A stretch of 64,000 bases of DNA from Casuarina equisetifolia. Taxonomy: Eukaryota > Streptophyta > Magnoliopsida > Fagales > Casuarinaceae. A program made the position numbers and the translations under genes. The stretch spans positions 7,738,501 through 7,802,500 of the forward strand of contig CM052360.1 in assembly GCA_028551475.1 (NCBI GenBank), read 5' to 3'. The notes under the pieces were generated by a model. It searched no databases, was not told the origin of the DNA, and saw nothing but the letters and a program-made list of their open reading frames with translations. Positions 50,216 to 62,116 of this stretch are shown one piece after another (position 1 is the stretch's first letter; every line of letters begins with the position of its first letter).

Positions 50216-51760
50216 TCAATACTCATTGCGATAGCCCATAGAATTGCTTCAGGCGTGCATGTTGCGATGATTAAACACGGTATCGCCGTAATTCACCGGC
50301 TTTATCACCACTGCTTCACGTTTTCCATCTTGCTCCTGAACTGCCCCAAAAACTATGTCGTTCGTTTTCTCACAGCTCTGCTCGTAGTAAGTGTGTGGAA
50401 TGGATGAATGATACCTATGATGATATTGCTACTTCTGATATTGAAGTTCGCTATCCCACCCGTTAGAGAAGACTCGACTTTGCCGCAGTTGGTGCATCTT
50501 TTCTGCATCCCTGGACATAAAAGCGTAGGTTTTACGTGGAGTGAGGGTTCTGGTGTCAATTGAAGGGGGCTCATCTTCATCAGGAATCTCAAAGCTCTCC
50601 TGCGTCGGCCAAGCATTTGACTGTTTTTGCTGCTGCTGTTGGCTTCGATAGTCATAGTTTGATGGCTGTTTTCTAAACCCAGGAATTATTTCTCCCATGA
50701 TCTCTATTGCTGATGCCCCCGTGGTAACTAGAAGCTTTCCAATGGATCCAAAGAAGCCTTCTTCTTGCTTCTCTTGTTCCTCTTCCATTGGATTAACGGT
50801 GGCCTGATTGACTTTAGGGGCTTCCGATAAGGACTTGGTGGGATGGTCGACTTCAGTGCACTCTCATCCTTCAAATCACAAGCATGAGATAAAACGTGAA
50901 TGTATGTTCCATGTTGTCATTGAAACTACTACAATACTTGTCTTGTGCTGCTGTGAAGATAAGGAAGCATTCTGAATTTCAAAAAAACGAACCACTTTCA
51001 TGTAAAAGTTGTTCATGCTATGCAATAATGATAAAGAGGGTGTATAGCCAATGCTATTTCATGTAAAAACTTCCCTTTGAAAGAAGGAACCAAAAATAAA
51101 TATATTCACTTTCCCACATCTTGCCAAATAATGTTGTATTCAAGTAGCATTTCACTGGAAACTATTTCTGGATCTAACTTTTCAATTCCAAACACAGCCA
51201 ATGCAAAAGATTACTGGATAAGAGCCTCTTGAATGAGAAGTGAAAATGGCCTTAGATAATTTTCGAATAATAGTCTAACCCAGTATCAACTGTACACCTT
51301 CAAATGAGAACATATTTATTTTTTAATACGCAAAAGGCAATCTAGCATAAGTAGGTAGAAAACAAGACCTAATACTTACACTCTGGGAAGAAACAATTGT
51401 TCCCACTCTTCGTTGCAGCAATGGCAGCATGTAACCAAAGAAGCCAGCTCCCACAAGCATTGCAATTCCTGTAATGGTAAAAAGAGTACATACTGATCAG
51501 TAGTGTCAAAAGATATCACACGATAAAATTTGGATAAACTAGCTCACCGAGAGGGAAACCATTTCCATATTGATAAGCACAATCATCGAAGTGGAGATGG
51601 ATCTCCCTAATGGCCTGGTTTCCTCTGTCTATGACAAGTAGGGAGCAACTGCTACCAATGTAAACCACATCAAAGTCATTAGAAAACTTTGCGTCTTCAC
51701 TTGGTCCGTCAACATGACCCCCTCCACGACCCCATTTTCCTCCTGCAATTGTTGTAACCC
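50216..51760 (-). pseudogene. NHL-repeat membrane protein gene, 3' half only, disabled
   Basis: Exons on the minus strand: 51,548-51,760 (last NHL blade: GVTTIAGGKWGRGGGHVDGP, then LLVIDRGNQAIREI), 51,380-51,468 (one membrane span, GIAMLVGAGFFGYMLPLLQR) and 50,216-50,860 (cytosolic tail with KQEEGFFGSIGKL, TPRKTYAFMSRDAEKMHQLR and IVFGAVQEQDGKR). Splice sites are good. The N-terminal signal peptide and most of the propeller are missing, with no upstream exon found before the AP-1 gene. TAG at 50,429-50,431 interrupts the tail (relatives have Gln-rich sequence), and TGA at 50,249-50,251 precedes the ancestral stop at 50,216-50,218. Plant relatives are poorly characterised plasma-membrane or ER proteins; function is inferred from domains only. 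Confidence 0.92.
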
Positions 51761-53197
51761 CTACAAATAGAAATTCCAAGGACATTAGAACAACTGTAAA
51801 TATGCTCAAGTGCAAAACCTATATCCCCAGTAGATTCTTGGTAATCATTTACTATCATGCTAATGAAGATAAGAGAAAGAAAAAATGAATTAGCATGCTA
51901 GGATGAAATCCTATAATGTTCTAGACAAATATTTTCACATTCCAGTTTCTGTTTGGCTGCCATAATGGTTGAACAAGACACGTAGCACTTACAAGCCAAT
52001 GCTGTTGAAACTCAGCGACTCCGATCCCAAAACACTAGGGCTCGTGAGTACATCCGAACTACAGAATAACAACTGCACCTCATGTACTCACGCGAGCGAG
52101 CTCCTCCGTGCCTCTCGGCAAAATTCAATTACCAGAATTCCTTACAGGAAAATCATGTCATAATGTACATAGAACACCTACAAGGGGAGGAAAAATACAA
52201 AACGGAAAAGGGAGGGAGTGGGGGAAAAGAAGTGTGAAGCCATGATCCCGTACTAAAGCAAAATCAGCGCTAATTGTAACAAATCATTACCGAGCCAAAT
52301 TTAAGAATTGAAACAGAAGCTTGTAGCAGCAACACCGGCAACAAAAAAGAATAGCGCCTGTTCATCACCATCTTGAACACATCAAAAGGCCATCCAAATC
52401 TCACAATCCACGGGGGAAGTTGTTAATTTGTCCCTCCTCCAAAATATCTTCGTTGTTGATCTTGTAGGCTATCCTTATTCGCATTACAAGAGATTTCTGG
52501 AGATAAAATCAACTTTGTAACTGTCTACTATCTCGTCCACCATGGAGAAAGAGCCAAAAATTTCAGATGTATGATGCAGCAGAATTAAATAAGCCGAAGT
52601 CACTGTACTACACCAAGAAGTCATGTATCCATTCCGTGGGGAGGAGTGTCTACTTTGTATAGCTTACTGGATACATAAACAAGTGCTCACCAATCTAGAA
52701 TATTAAATGGGCCAATATTAAATCTTTCAGTCAATTTTGATGTTTCAAAGACAAAGTCTACCAGCCTCAAAGGTTCCACGTCCATGCAAACTAAAATAAA
52801 ATAAAAAATAAAAATAAAAAGCATAGAAAAGAATGTTTCCTGAAGACCGCCCATTTCTCACTTGACATTTTTTTGATTGTCTGTATTCTTTGATAAAAGA
52901 CAACTCTGATGTGAATTTTATAATGGTGGCTGACTTTTGGTATATATTCAGTCAACTTTTAAGGAAGAATTGAAGTCTGAACAGTCATAAACCACTCAAA
53001 TTCTTACTGGTTTGATGTCAACATCCAAACAGCAGTTTTATAAGAAGAAATATTTTATATAAGTCTTGAAGTTTCATTGAGTTGCTAATCTAGACGAGAA
53101 TGAAATAAAGCTTCCACTTTATTTATTAGAACAAGAAGACAACACAAGAACATTTCATCGTTACCAACTCTACAGCCCCCTAGCATGCCTGCCCCCT
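51761..53197. other. Stretch without recognised gene
   Basis: Should hold the missing 5' exons of the NHL gene, but none is seen. A 64-codon plus-strand frame at 51,969-52,163 has no recognised relatives. Confidence 0.35.
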
Positions 53198-53631
53198 GAA
53201 CATTGACCAGCTCCTAAAAAACCTCTCTGAATCATTTAAGTACCCAGTAGATCTAATAATCTCTGTAACTCCTTCACATACAACTACTCTCAATGGAGCT
53301 CCTTACATGTTGGAACAAATAAGATTTGATTTTGGCTGGAAGATAGCCACAAATAAAAATTTTATTGAGTTGAAGGAATGTTTTCTTTCTAGCGACCCTT
53401 TTGAAAAACGATGCGAACATTGACCAGCTCCTAAAAAACCTCTCTGAATCATTTAAGTACCCAGTAGATCTAATAATCTCTGTAACTCCTTCACATACAA
53501 CTACTCTCAATGGAGCTCCTTACATGTTGGAACAAATAAGATTTGATTTTGGCTGGAAGATAGCCACAAATAAAAATTTTATTGAGTTGAAGGAATGTTT
53601 TCTTTCTAGCGACCCTTTTGAAAAACGATGC
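53198..53631. repeat. Exact tandem duplication of 217 bp
   Basis: 53,198-53,414 and 53,415-53,631 read the same base for base by eye. The plus-strand frame NIDQLLKNLSESFKYPVDLI runs through each copy, and the minus strand is also partly open. I do not recognise either. Because 217 is not a multiple of three, the frames do not join across copies. Either a very recent duplication or an assembly artefact. Confidence 0.9.
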
Positions 53632-56240
53632 ACCAAAAAAGTCTAAAAAGTAATCGTTACTCTGGAAGAAAAAGGAAAACATAGAATAAGCAAGGGGAAA
53701 AACTGAGGGTCTGTACGAGACTGTGTAACAAGCAAAGGTACAATTGAGGAACAAGCGCAGAAAGACATAAATCTCTCACATAGGACCCCAGAATAAAGGG
53801 CCAGAAAAACTAAAAACAAAGGACATGACAAACAAAACATAGAAAATAATAGATAAAACGCAGTTGATTAAGGGCAAGATGAAGAAACAAGTTAGCTCTT
53901 TGGAACACAAAACGAAGCATTATATGCGTTGTCGTGACGTCTAGGCTCTGGGCCATGGAGACACGTAGGAAAATAAGCAAGTCACATACCTTTCCGTGTT
54001 GGCTGTTAGTAATTCTCAAGTTTTGTGTGATCGATCCATTACCACTTGCAGGCAGAATATTGCTGGTAGCTGGATCTAGGTGCAGTTGAAGAAACTGTGA
54101 ATTCACAACAATAAGAGATATCAAAGCTGCATCTTCAACAAGATAAGGGGAATAGCTAAGATTTAAGCAACAAAGGATCCAAATAAAATGCACGAACAAT
54201 TTATCTTAAAGAGACAATAATGTCACGTATAAATACAAAGGCATGAAATATAATTTGAATGGCACGTACCCCAACACAGACAGGATGAAAAAGTCCAATA
54301 ATAGTTCAAATACTGAACGATAGTAGAATAGTCATATCTAGCCTTAGCTTGGGAACTGCTGCCTGGAAAGATGGTGATGAGAATCCCTCTAATGATGGAA
54401 CTGGTGATTTGTTACTTAGAGTGGCAGATAGTATGTCAGATGCTGATGAGCTACTTTGTGCATGAGGTGTTTCAATAGACAAAAGATCCAGTAGAACATC
54501 TGTGCCAGTTCTTGAAGGCTGTTTTGTACATGGATTAGCAGAAAGAAAGAAATGAAATAAAATAAAGCAAATGACATGCATGGTTAAGACTACAATGATA
54601 CATGGACAACGAAATAGTATACAATGTATGCATACTCCACGAATACTCATTTTGGGTGTATACTTTTGTGTGTACAGGTTTGTCTATAACATATATATCC
54701 ATACACAATAGCAGATCAGGACTTGGAAACAGAATGCACTATTAGAGTCCATGTAAGCAAAATCTAAAGATCCCAGGACTTGGAAGTGTATCGTAAAAAG
54801 ATTATCTCTCACACTCTTTTCTAAGCCTAATGATTCCCAAGTTACTAAGTCTTATTGAGCTACAAGATGATGTGACCAAAATATAACCCAAATGATTCTG
54901 TATTTATAACCCATAAACCATAGTATAAGCGGGTCAAACATAAGATTAGATGCTTCATTGTTCTTTTCAAGAGATGAGTAGGTGACTTGGTCCTAGTTGG
55001 ATGGTTCTGGACCACTCCAATCTGAATTATCGGAACTGGTTGAACCTTGGTTTATGCTTCACCATGGTTGCCAGAAATGGTCCCCCCAGAAAATGATACA
55101 TCAAATGGTACACTTATTAACAATGCAGATGGTCTCACTGACCAGGTCAAGGTCCCTAAGAAGACCAGGATTTTGAAAAACATAGACCCCCAACCTAATG
55201 CTTTAAGAAAGAGCAAACACCTAAAAGAATAAAAAAACAATCCTAAGTTCTCAAGACAAATTTATGCCTACATTCCAATACTAACCAGATTGTTGCGAAG
55301 CTGATGACAGATCAACACCAAGAAGATCATGAAGAAACTCACCACCAAAGGGGCTAGGTGCAGGAGCATCATCTGGACTCAGGTCAAGCAAATCTACAAG
55401 AGGAGCTGCAGGTGACTTAACCACTCCATTTGGAAGATTAAGTGATACCCCATTGGGAGTTGACACTGTTGCTGGAGTTCTCTTTCCAATAAATGTTGCC
55501 TCATCCAAAACAGGCATCCTTTCAACCAATGCAGACCTGCAGAATTACATCCATCACCTTAAATCCCGTCCAAGGTGGCAGAAGAAAAAGGAGAAAAGCA
55601 GTACAAACTGAAACTCTTGATCATTTAATACTAAAAAAAAAATTCTATCCACATACCTAATATTCTGATGCTTCTCAATAATAGAATTGAACTCGATAGA
55701 TCTCTGCTGCAATTCAAGAAGAAGGCTTCCTCTGTGTTGCACGGCAATGTCTCGGATCCTGCTATTAACATAGTTTACAGCAATCACTTTTGTCTCATAA
55801 AAGAGATGAGAAGGGAAGCTTTTATAGATTTATTCGGCAAAGATCTACTTATATCCCAAGACTCAAGGAGTATAGCTAGAGCTAATTCCAAAAAAATCAG
55901 ACTGATTAAAATAAATTGCTAAACAAGCATATGAACTAGAACAGATTTGTGGATATAATTGTTGATGCATAAAATTGCTTTACGCAAGAACAATGAGAGA
56001 TATTTGTAATATATCATGTCCATATGTCTGCCAGAGAGACAGAGGGATTTAACCTTAACTATAACCATATCCGAAGACCAACAGCATACCATAACCAAAT
56101 AGACGATAAGGATGGTAAGTTGAGCAACAGCTTGCAAGCCCACAAAAGGAAACCCCTCTTCAGCTATGTAGACATAGTGTGAGCATTTTACTAGAACTTT
56201 ACATACGTCTAACCAAAAAGTGAGGATACTGGATGGAAGG

Positions 56241-57500
56241 TGATAACTCTATTTTTATAGAGTTATTTTACCTATACTAGGCAATAAATAACTTTAATAA
56301 TTGTGATAAAACATTTGAACTCCTCTTTATTTACTTAAATTTATCTTGTTTATGTAGCACAATGAGGCAAGGAGGCAAGGAGAAAAGGAATGAATATGGA
56401 GAACCTGATGCTTATTGTGTGGCAAAATCATAATATCAAGATCAAGAGAGTCAAGATGGGTTTGGGCTTTGGATGATTGTTATTAGAATTTCTATTGTTG
56501 TTGGGTTTTTTAAATAAATAGAAAACCTAGTCATATTAGGAATTCAAGTCTCAATTAATTTAGGAGTTCAAAACCTAATTGTTTTAGGTCTCTAAAACCC
56601 AGTTCTACTAGGATAGAAGATAGGTCTAAACCTAAACCCTATTTAAGAGAAGAGAAGAGGCAAAAGAAGGGGGGAGGAGGAAATTGAGCACAACTCAAGA
56701 AAGAGGCCAAGAATTCGAGGTTTTCTTGAAGAGAAGACAAAAAGGGTGGTAGACTTCTTGTTCTTGGATTCAAGATGCCTTTTTTATTTCTTATTACTAT
56801 TCTTCCTCATTGTTTCTTTATGTTTTAGTTTATTTTTGTTAGAGCTAAGATGTAACCTAATTATGATAGTATGAATTTTATAATTATTATGTTTTGCAAG
56901 ATATTTTGTTTATGTAAAGTTACATATTACTGTGTTTAATGCTTTTAAATGATTAGCTACCACTTGAATGATCTTATTTGCATGTTTGAGACTGACATAA
57001 GATGATATGTAGTTGCTCTTGTAATATGTAACCATAAATTAAATATGGATAGACATATACCATGTTATTTGTGTTGCTTTCGATGTAAACTAGGAATGTT
57101 CATAGATCTTAATGCATTTGGTTTGTTTCAATTCACATATAGAGATATAGTGACTTAATGAACTAAGTAAGTTTGCTATACCTAGACATAAGATAGTAAA
57201 TAAATTAGGAAGTTCCGCCATCACATAGATATTATCCCTCTTGCAAGTATAAATAATCAATATTAATACTTAGTAATTATGGTGAAATCATATGCTCTAA
57301 CATATTTCTTGTATTTAGTTTTCTTAGATTTAGTTAGTTAATTTATCATCTATCAATTTGATTTACTAAATAAATTCTAGGAGTTGTTCACTATTAGTAA
57401 TTAATTGATTTAGTAATCACCACTCTCTGTGGGACGATATCTTTCTTATCATTATATTACTTGTTCGACATGTTCACTTGCATTTAAATTTCACCGAACA
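56241..57500 (+). repeat. 5' LTR of the gag-only element
   Basis: 1,260 bp. Just inside the TG end is a perfect palindrome, ataactctat-tttt-atagagttat (56,243-56,266). Confidence 0.93.
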
Positions 57501-57819
57501 AGTTTTTGGCGCCGTTGCCGAGGATTGGTTGTTTATTGCTGATTAATATTAATACCGAATAATTTCTAGGTTTAATCTAGCCTTTATTTTCTTTAAAAAA
57601 AATCGTTTTTCTTAATTATTTTTTTTTTACGTTCCTTGTTAAGTTGTTATTGTTAAAAGATTAAGTAACAATGATGGAGAAAAACGATGGTACACATAGA
57701 CTTTTGAAGACTATGTTGCACTAACATTTTGGAATGCCACATCAAGCATTAAAAGGCCTGAAATTCAGGCAAACAACTTTAAGATCAAGCCAACACTCAT
57801 CCAGATGCTTTAAAACTCC

Positions 57820-59320
57820 TTGCAATTTAGTGGGCTACCGAATGATGATCCAAATGCTCACATTGAAGCCTTCCTTGAAATCTGTGACCTAATCAAATAC
57901 AATGGAGTCACAGATGATGCTATCAGGTTAAGACTATTTTCGTTTTCTCTTAAGGACAAAGCCAAAAGTTGGCTCTATTCTCTTCCTATAGGATCAATTA
58001 CTACATGAAATGATTTGGCTCAAAAATTTCTTTGTAAGTTCTTTCTTTTTACAAAATCTGCAAAAATACACAAAGATATTATCACTTTTACACAAATGGA
58101 TAACGAATCACTATATGAAGCTTGGGAAAGATTCAAAGAACTTTTGAGGAGATGTCCACATCATGGACTACCCATATGGTTACAGGTATAAATTTTTTAT
58201 GATGGATCTAATACAAATCTTTGTTTCATAATTAATGCAACTCCAAGAGGGTCCTTACACAACAAAACGCTAGAAGAGGCATATGAGCTTTTAGAAGAGA
58301 TGGCATTCAATAGTTATCAATGGTTTACTAAAAGGCTACCAATGCATCAAACAAGTGGAGTCCATGGAATAGATATTTTCACCGCAATGTGTGCACAATT
58401 GGAAGTTTTCAATAACAAGATAGACAACCTAAATACTCCAGTTGTGAGACATCAAAGTAGATCATGTGAATTTTGTGGTGGAGAATATGAGAGCACGAAA
58501 TGTCAAGTAGGTAACCCTTATGCTCATTATAATGATTATGCTAATTTTGTTGAAATTCCTAGCAGGTCACAAAATGGTTATTACTCAAATACGTACAATC
58601 TAGGATGGCATAACCATCAAACTTTTTCATGGAGTAACCCAAGTGAGATGAGATCGCAACTAACATTTTGGCAAACAAAATAGGTGAAACCTAACTATGA
58701 GAACATGATTAGTGAGCTGGCCAGCACCACACAGAACTTTACAAAGAGGATTGAAGCAAGATTTCAGAATCAAGAAGCGAGTTTTCAAAGACAAGAAGCT
58801 TCAATCTGAACATTAAAGGTGCAGATGAGTCAACTCATCAGTTTGATCTCAAAGAATCAGGAGGGTCTTTTGCCTAATGATATGGAGAAAAGTTTTGAAG
58901 ATACTGTAAAGGCAATAACCCCAACATGTGGCAAATAAGTAGGAGAAGTTGATGTTGACAAGGACAGTCTTAAAGATAATAATAAAGATGTCAACATGCA
59001 ACTTGAGGAGGCACTTAGGAGCAAGCTTGTTCCAAAAAATCCTATGTCCTTCATGTCTCCAGCTCCATCTCCCCAGAGATTTCAGCAATGCGTAAAAGAT
59101 AAGCAGTTTTTAGAATTCCTTGATATATTTTTAAAACTACACATTAACATTTCTTTTGCAAATGCTTTAGTTCAAATATCTAGTTGTGCAAAATTGTTAA
59201 ACGAGATACTGGAGAACAAAAGGAAGTTGGAAGTATATGAGACAGTTGTGCTTATTGAAGAATGCTTAACAATTAAACAACACAAGTTGTCTCCTAAACT
59301 ATTGGAGTTTCATCCTCCTT
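57820..59320 (+). pseudogene. Gag remnant of the Ty3-type element
   Basis: Open pieces at 57,820-58,008 (LPNDDPNAHIEAFLEICDLI, retrotransposon-gag family), 58,300-58,683 (zinc-binding-like CEFCGGEYESTKC, then NGYYSNTYNLGWHNH and FSWSNP) and 58,996-59,322 (FLEFLDIFLKLHINISFANA, the linker before protease). Stops separate them (near 58,006, 58,189 and 58,681). The sequence ends before any protease active site. Confidence 0.85.
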
Positions 59321-59329
59321 GAGCAACAT

Positions 59330-60860
59330 GTGGAGGATGGTTTGACTGAAAACTATAAAGCAAGCGTTTCTTGGGAGGCAACCCAAGTATTTTGTTAGCA
59401 ATTTGGTTAGAAGGCTATCACCATATGCTCGTCATAACTCCATTTTGACAACCTACAATCAAGAGAGTTTTCTTATCCCTTATTTATTATTGATTTCTTT
59501 TATTTTTACATTGAGGACAATGTTTCATTCAAATTTGAGGATAGGAAAAGAATCTTTGTGCTAAATTTGATTGAAATTTTTTTTATGTCATGATTACGTC
59601 CCATGTTGTGAATTCTTAGTGATTCTTTGGAAGATATAGATTTTGTTCAAACCTGCAATTGTGGTGTGAGGTAAGTATGATTTTGATTATGCTGATCCAC
59701 CTATTGAGCACTAAAAGTCCTTCATTTTTAAAATTATGTGTATCTTTAGAGAACATTCATGTGAAGTATGTGATTTTCTTAGATCTCACCTGAATCTTAG
59801 AATTTGTTTGATTTTCTCTTGAAGCAAAATCCTAAGCAGTATCTAATTGAAAAAATGATTTAAGCCATTCTTTGGATCGTTTGAGCCTTTCAAGCCAACC
59901 CTATTTATTTATCACTAGTCACCCCACTGAGCCTTGATTCTTATCCATTTTTTTTAATGACACCCACATATATATAGCCATAAGCCTTGAACAACTTATC
60001 TTATTGTCCCACGCCCATGAACATGTTGACTTGTAGGATGTAAATTTGTTTGAGATGAATAAAGGTTGAAAGGAAGATGGAGCATGGGAAGAATTGATTA
60101 TAATGATTAAGTGGGGCATAATATTTCATTTCTGCAAAAAAAAAAAAAAAAAGTACAACATTTGCCTAAGAATGGAATCCTCTTATCATTCCTTATCATA
60201 TTTAAGCCATTCAATGTTTTGAATTAGGCCATTAAGCATAGTAATTAAAATGATTGGCAAGATAAGAGTATAGTGACTACATGTCTAATACTTTTACTTG
60301 TTTTATTGATGCAAGCATGATTGTGGCTTTGTGATTGTTAGAATCCAAGTGAAATCAAGCATTTTTAGATGGAAAAGAATTAGAAAAGTGATGGTAGAAA
60401 GTAATAAAAGTTTTTTATGAGATCCTATAAAGTAATGTGTTCATGAGTGAATTAAGCCTAAATGATTTTCATCTTACCCCTAGCCCAGCCTTACATTACA
60501 AGCTTATAAAAGTCCTATTGATTTTTGATAAGATGATTGGCTTACATTAGTGGAGAGAGAAATGAAAAGCAAACATATGAGGTTTGGTTAAAGATTTTGA
60601 AAGACTGCATATTAATGTGAATCTATTTGGAGTACATATAGTTGAAAAGATAAAAACTCACACACACACACATGGTCAATATAGTTAAGAATCTATTTTA
60701 TCTTATAAAACAATTGTGGTGTTTAAATGAAAGTTATATTTTTCTTTAAATTGTTGAGTTTGAGCAATTATGAGAAAATTTCATGAAAGGATTTTGTCTA
60801 AAACATATGTTGTTTATTACTTTTGCTCAAGGACTAGCAAAATGTTAAGTTTGAGGGTTT
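59330..60860 (+). other. Non-coding 3' internal region of the gag-only element
   Basis: About 1.5 kb without coding sequence. Contains acattgaggacaatgt (59,508-59,523, an inverted repeat around agga), an A-run (60,137-60,153) and a (ca)n run (60,658-60,673). Confidence 0.6.
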
Positions 60861-62116
60861 TGATAACTCTATTTTTATAGAGTTATTTTACCTATACTAG
60901 GCAATAAATAACTTTAATAATTGTGAGAAAACATTTGAACTATTTTTTATTTACTTAAATTCATCTTGTTTATATAGCACAAAGAGGCAAGGAGAAAATG
61001 AATGAATATGAAGAACTTAATGCTTATTGTGTGGCAAAATCGTAATATCAAGATCAAGAGAGTCAAGATGGGCTTGGGCTTTAGATAATTGTTATTAGAT
61101 TTTCTATTGTTGTTGGGTTTTTTAAATAAATAGAAAACTTAGTCCTGTTAGAAATTCAAGTCTCAATTAATTTAGGAATTCAAAACTCAATTGTTTTAGG
61201 TCTCTAAAACCCAGTTCTACTAGAATAGAAGATAGGTCTAAACCTAAACCCTATTTAAGAGAAGAGAAGAGAAGAGACAAAAGAAAGGGGAGGAGGAAAT
61301 TGAGCACAACTCAAAAAATAGGCCAAAAATTCAAAGTTTTCTTGAAGAGAAGACAAAAAGGGTGATAGACTTCTTATTCTTGAATTCAAGATGCCTTATT
61401 TATTTCTTATTACTATTCTTCCTCATTATTTCTTTATGTTTTAGTTTATTTTTGTTAGAGCTAAGATGTAACCTAATTATGATTGTGTGAATCTTATGAT
61501 TATTATGTTTTGCAAGATATTTTGTTTATGTAAAGTTACATATTACTATGTTTAATGTTTTTAAGTAATTAGATACCACTTGAATGATCTGATTTGCATG
61601 TTTGAAACCGACATGAGATGATATGTAATTGCTCTTATAATATGTAACCATAAATTAAATATGGATAGACATATACCATGTTATTTGTGTGGCTTTCAAT
61701 ATAAATTAGGAATGTTCATATATTCTAATGCATTTAGTTTGTTTCAATTCACATATAAAGATATAATAAATTAATAAACTAAATAGGTTTGCTATACCTA
61801 GACATAGGATAGTAAATAAATTAGAAAATTCTACTATCACATATATATTATCCCTCTTGCAAGCATAAATAATCAATATTAATACTTAGTAATTATGGTG
61901 AAATCATATGCTCTAACATATTTCTTGTATTTAATTTTCTTAGATTTAATTAGTTAATCTATCATCTATCAATTTGATTTACTAAATAAATTCTATGAGT
62001 TGTTCATTGTTAGTAATTAATTGATTTAGTAATCACCACTCTCTGTGGGACGATATTTTTCTTATCATTATATTACTTGTTCGACATATTTACTTGTATT
62101 TAGATTTTACCGAACA
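60861..62116 (+). repeat. 3' LTR of the gag-only element
   Basis: 1,256 bp, clearly homologous to 56,241-57,500 with many point differences and small indels, so the insertion is not recent. Has the same terminal palindrome. Confidence 0.93.

Larger units (their letters stand above)
56241..62116 (+). mobile_element. Gag-only (non-autonomous) Ty3-type LTR retrotransposon
   Basis: 5,876 bp from TGATAAC to CCGAACA, flanked by the duplication GAAGG (56,236-56,240 and 62,117-62,121). A tggcgccgttgccgagga primer-binding site starts at 57,507, right after the 5' LTR; it fits a plant tRNA-Asp-type 3' end and is common in Athila/Tat-like elements. Only gag-type sequence follows, then a long non-coding part with acattgaggacaatgt (59,508), a motif frequent downstream of pol in such elements. 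A purine-rich aagtttgagggttt precedes the 3' LTR. Protease, reverse transcriptase and integrase are absent, so it must have used another element's proteins. It sits in an intron of the AP-1 gamma pseudogene, opposite strand. Confidence 0.95.

Noticed and set aside
53274..53754. Two minus-strand frames of 78 and 87 codons
   Set aside because: Same sequence seen twice because of the 217-bp duplication; neither strand shows a known family.
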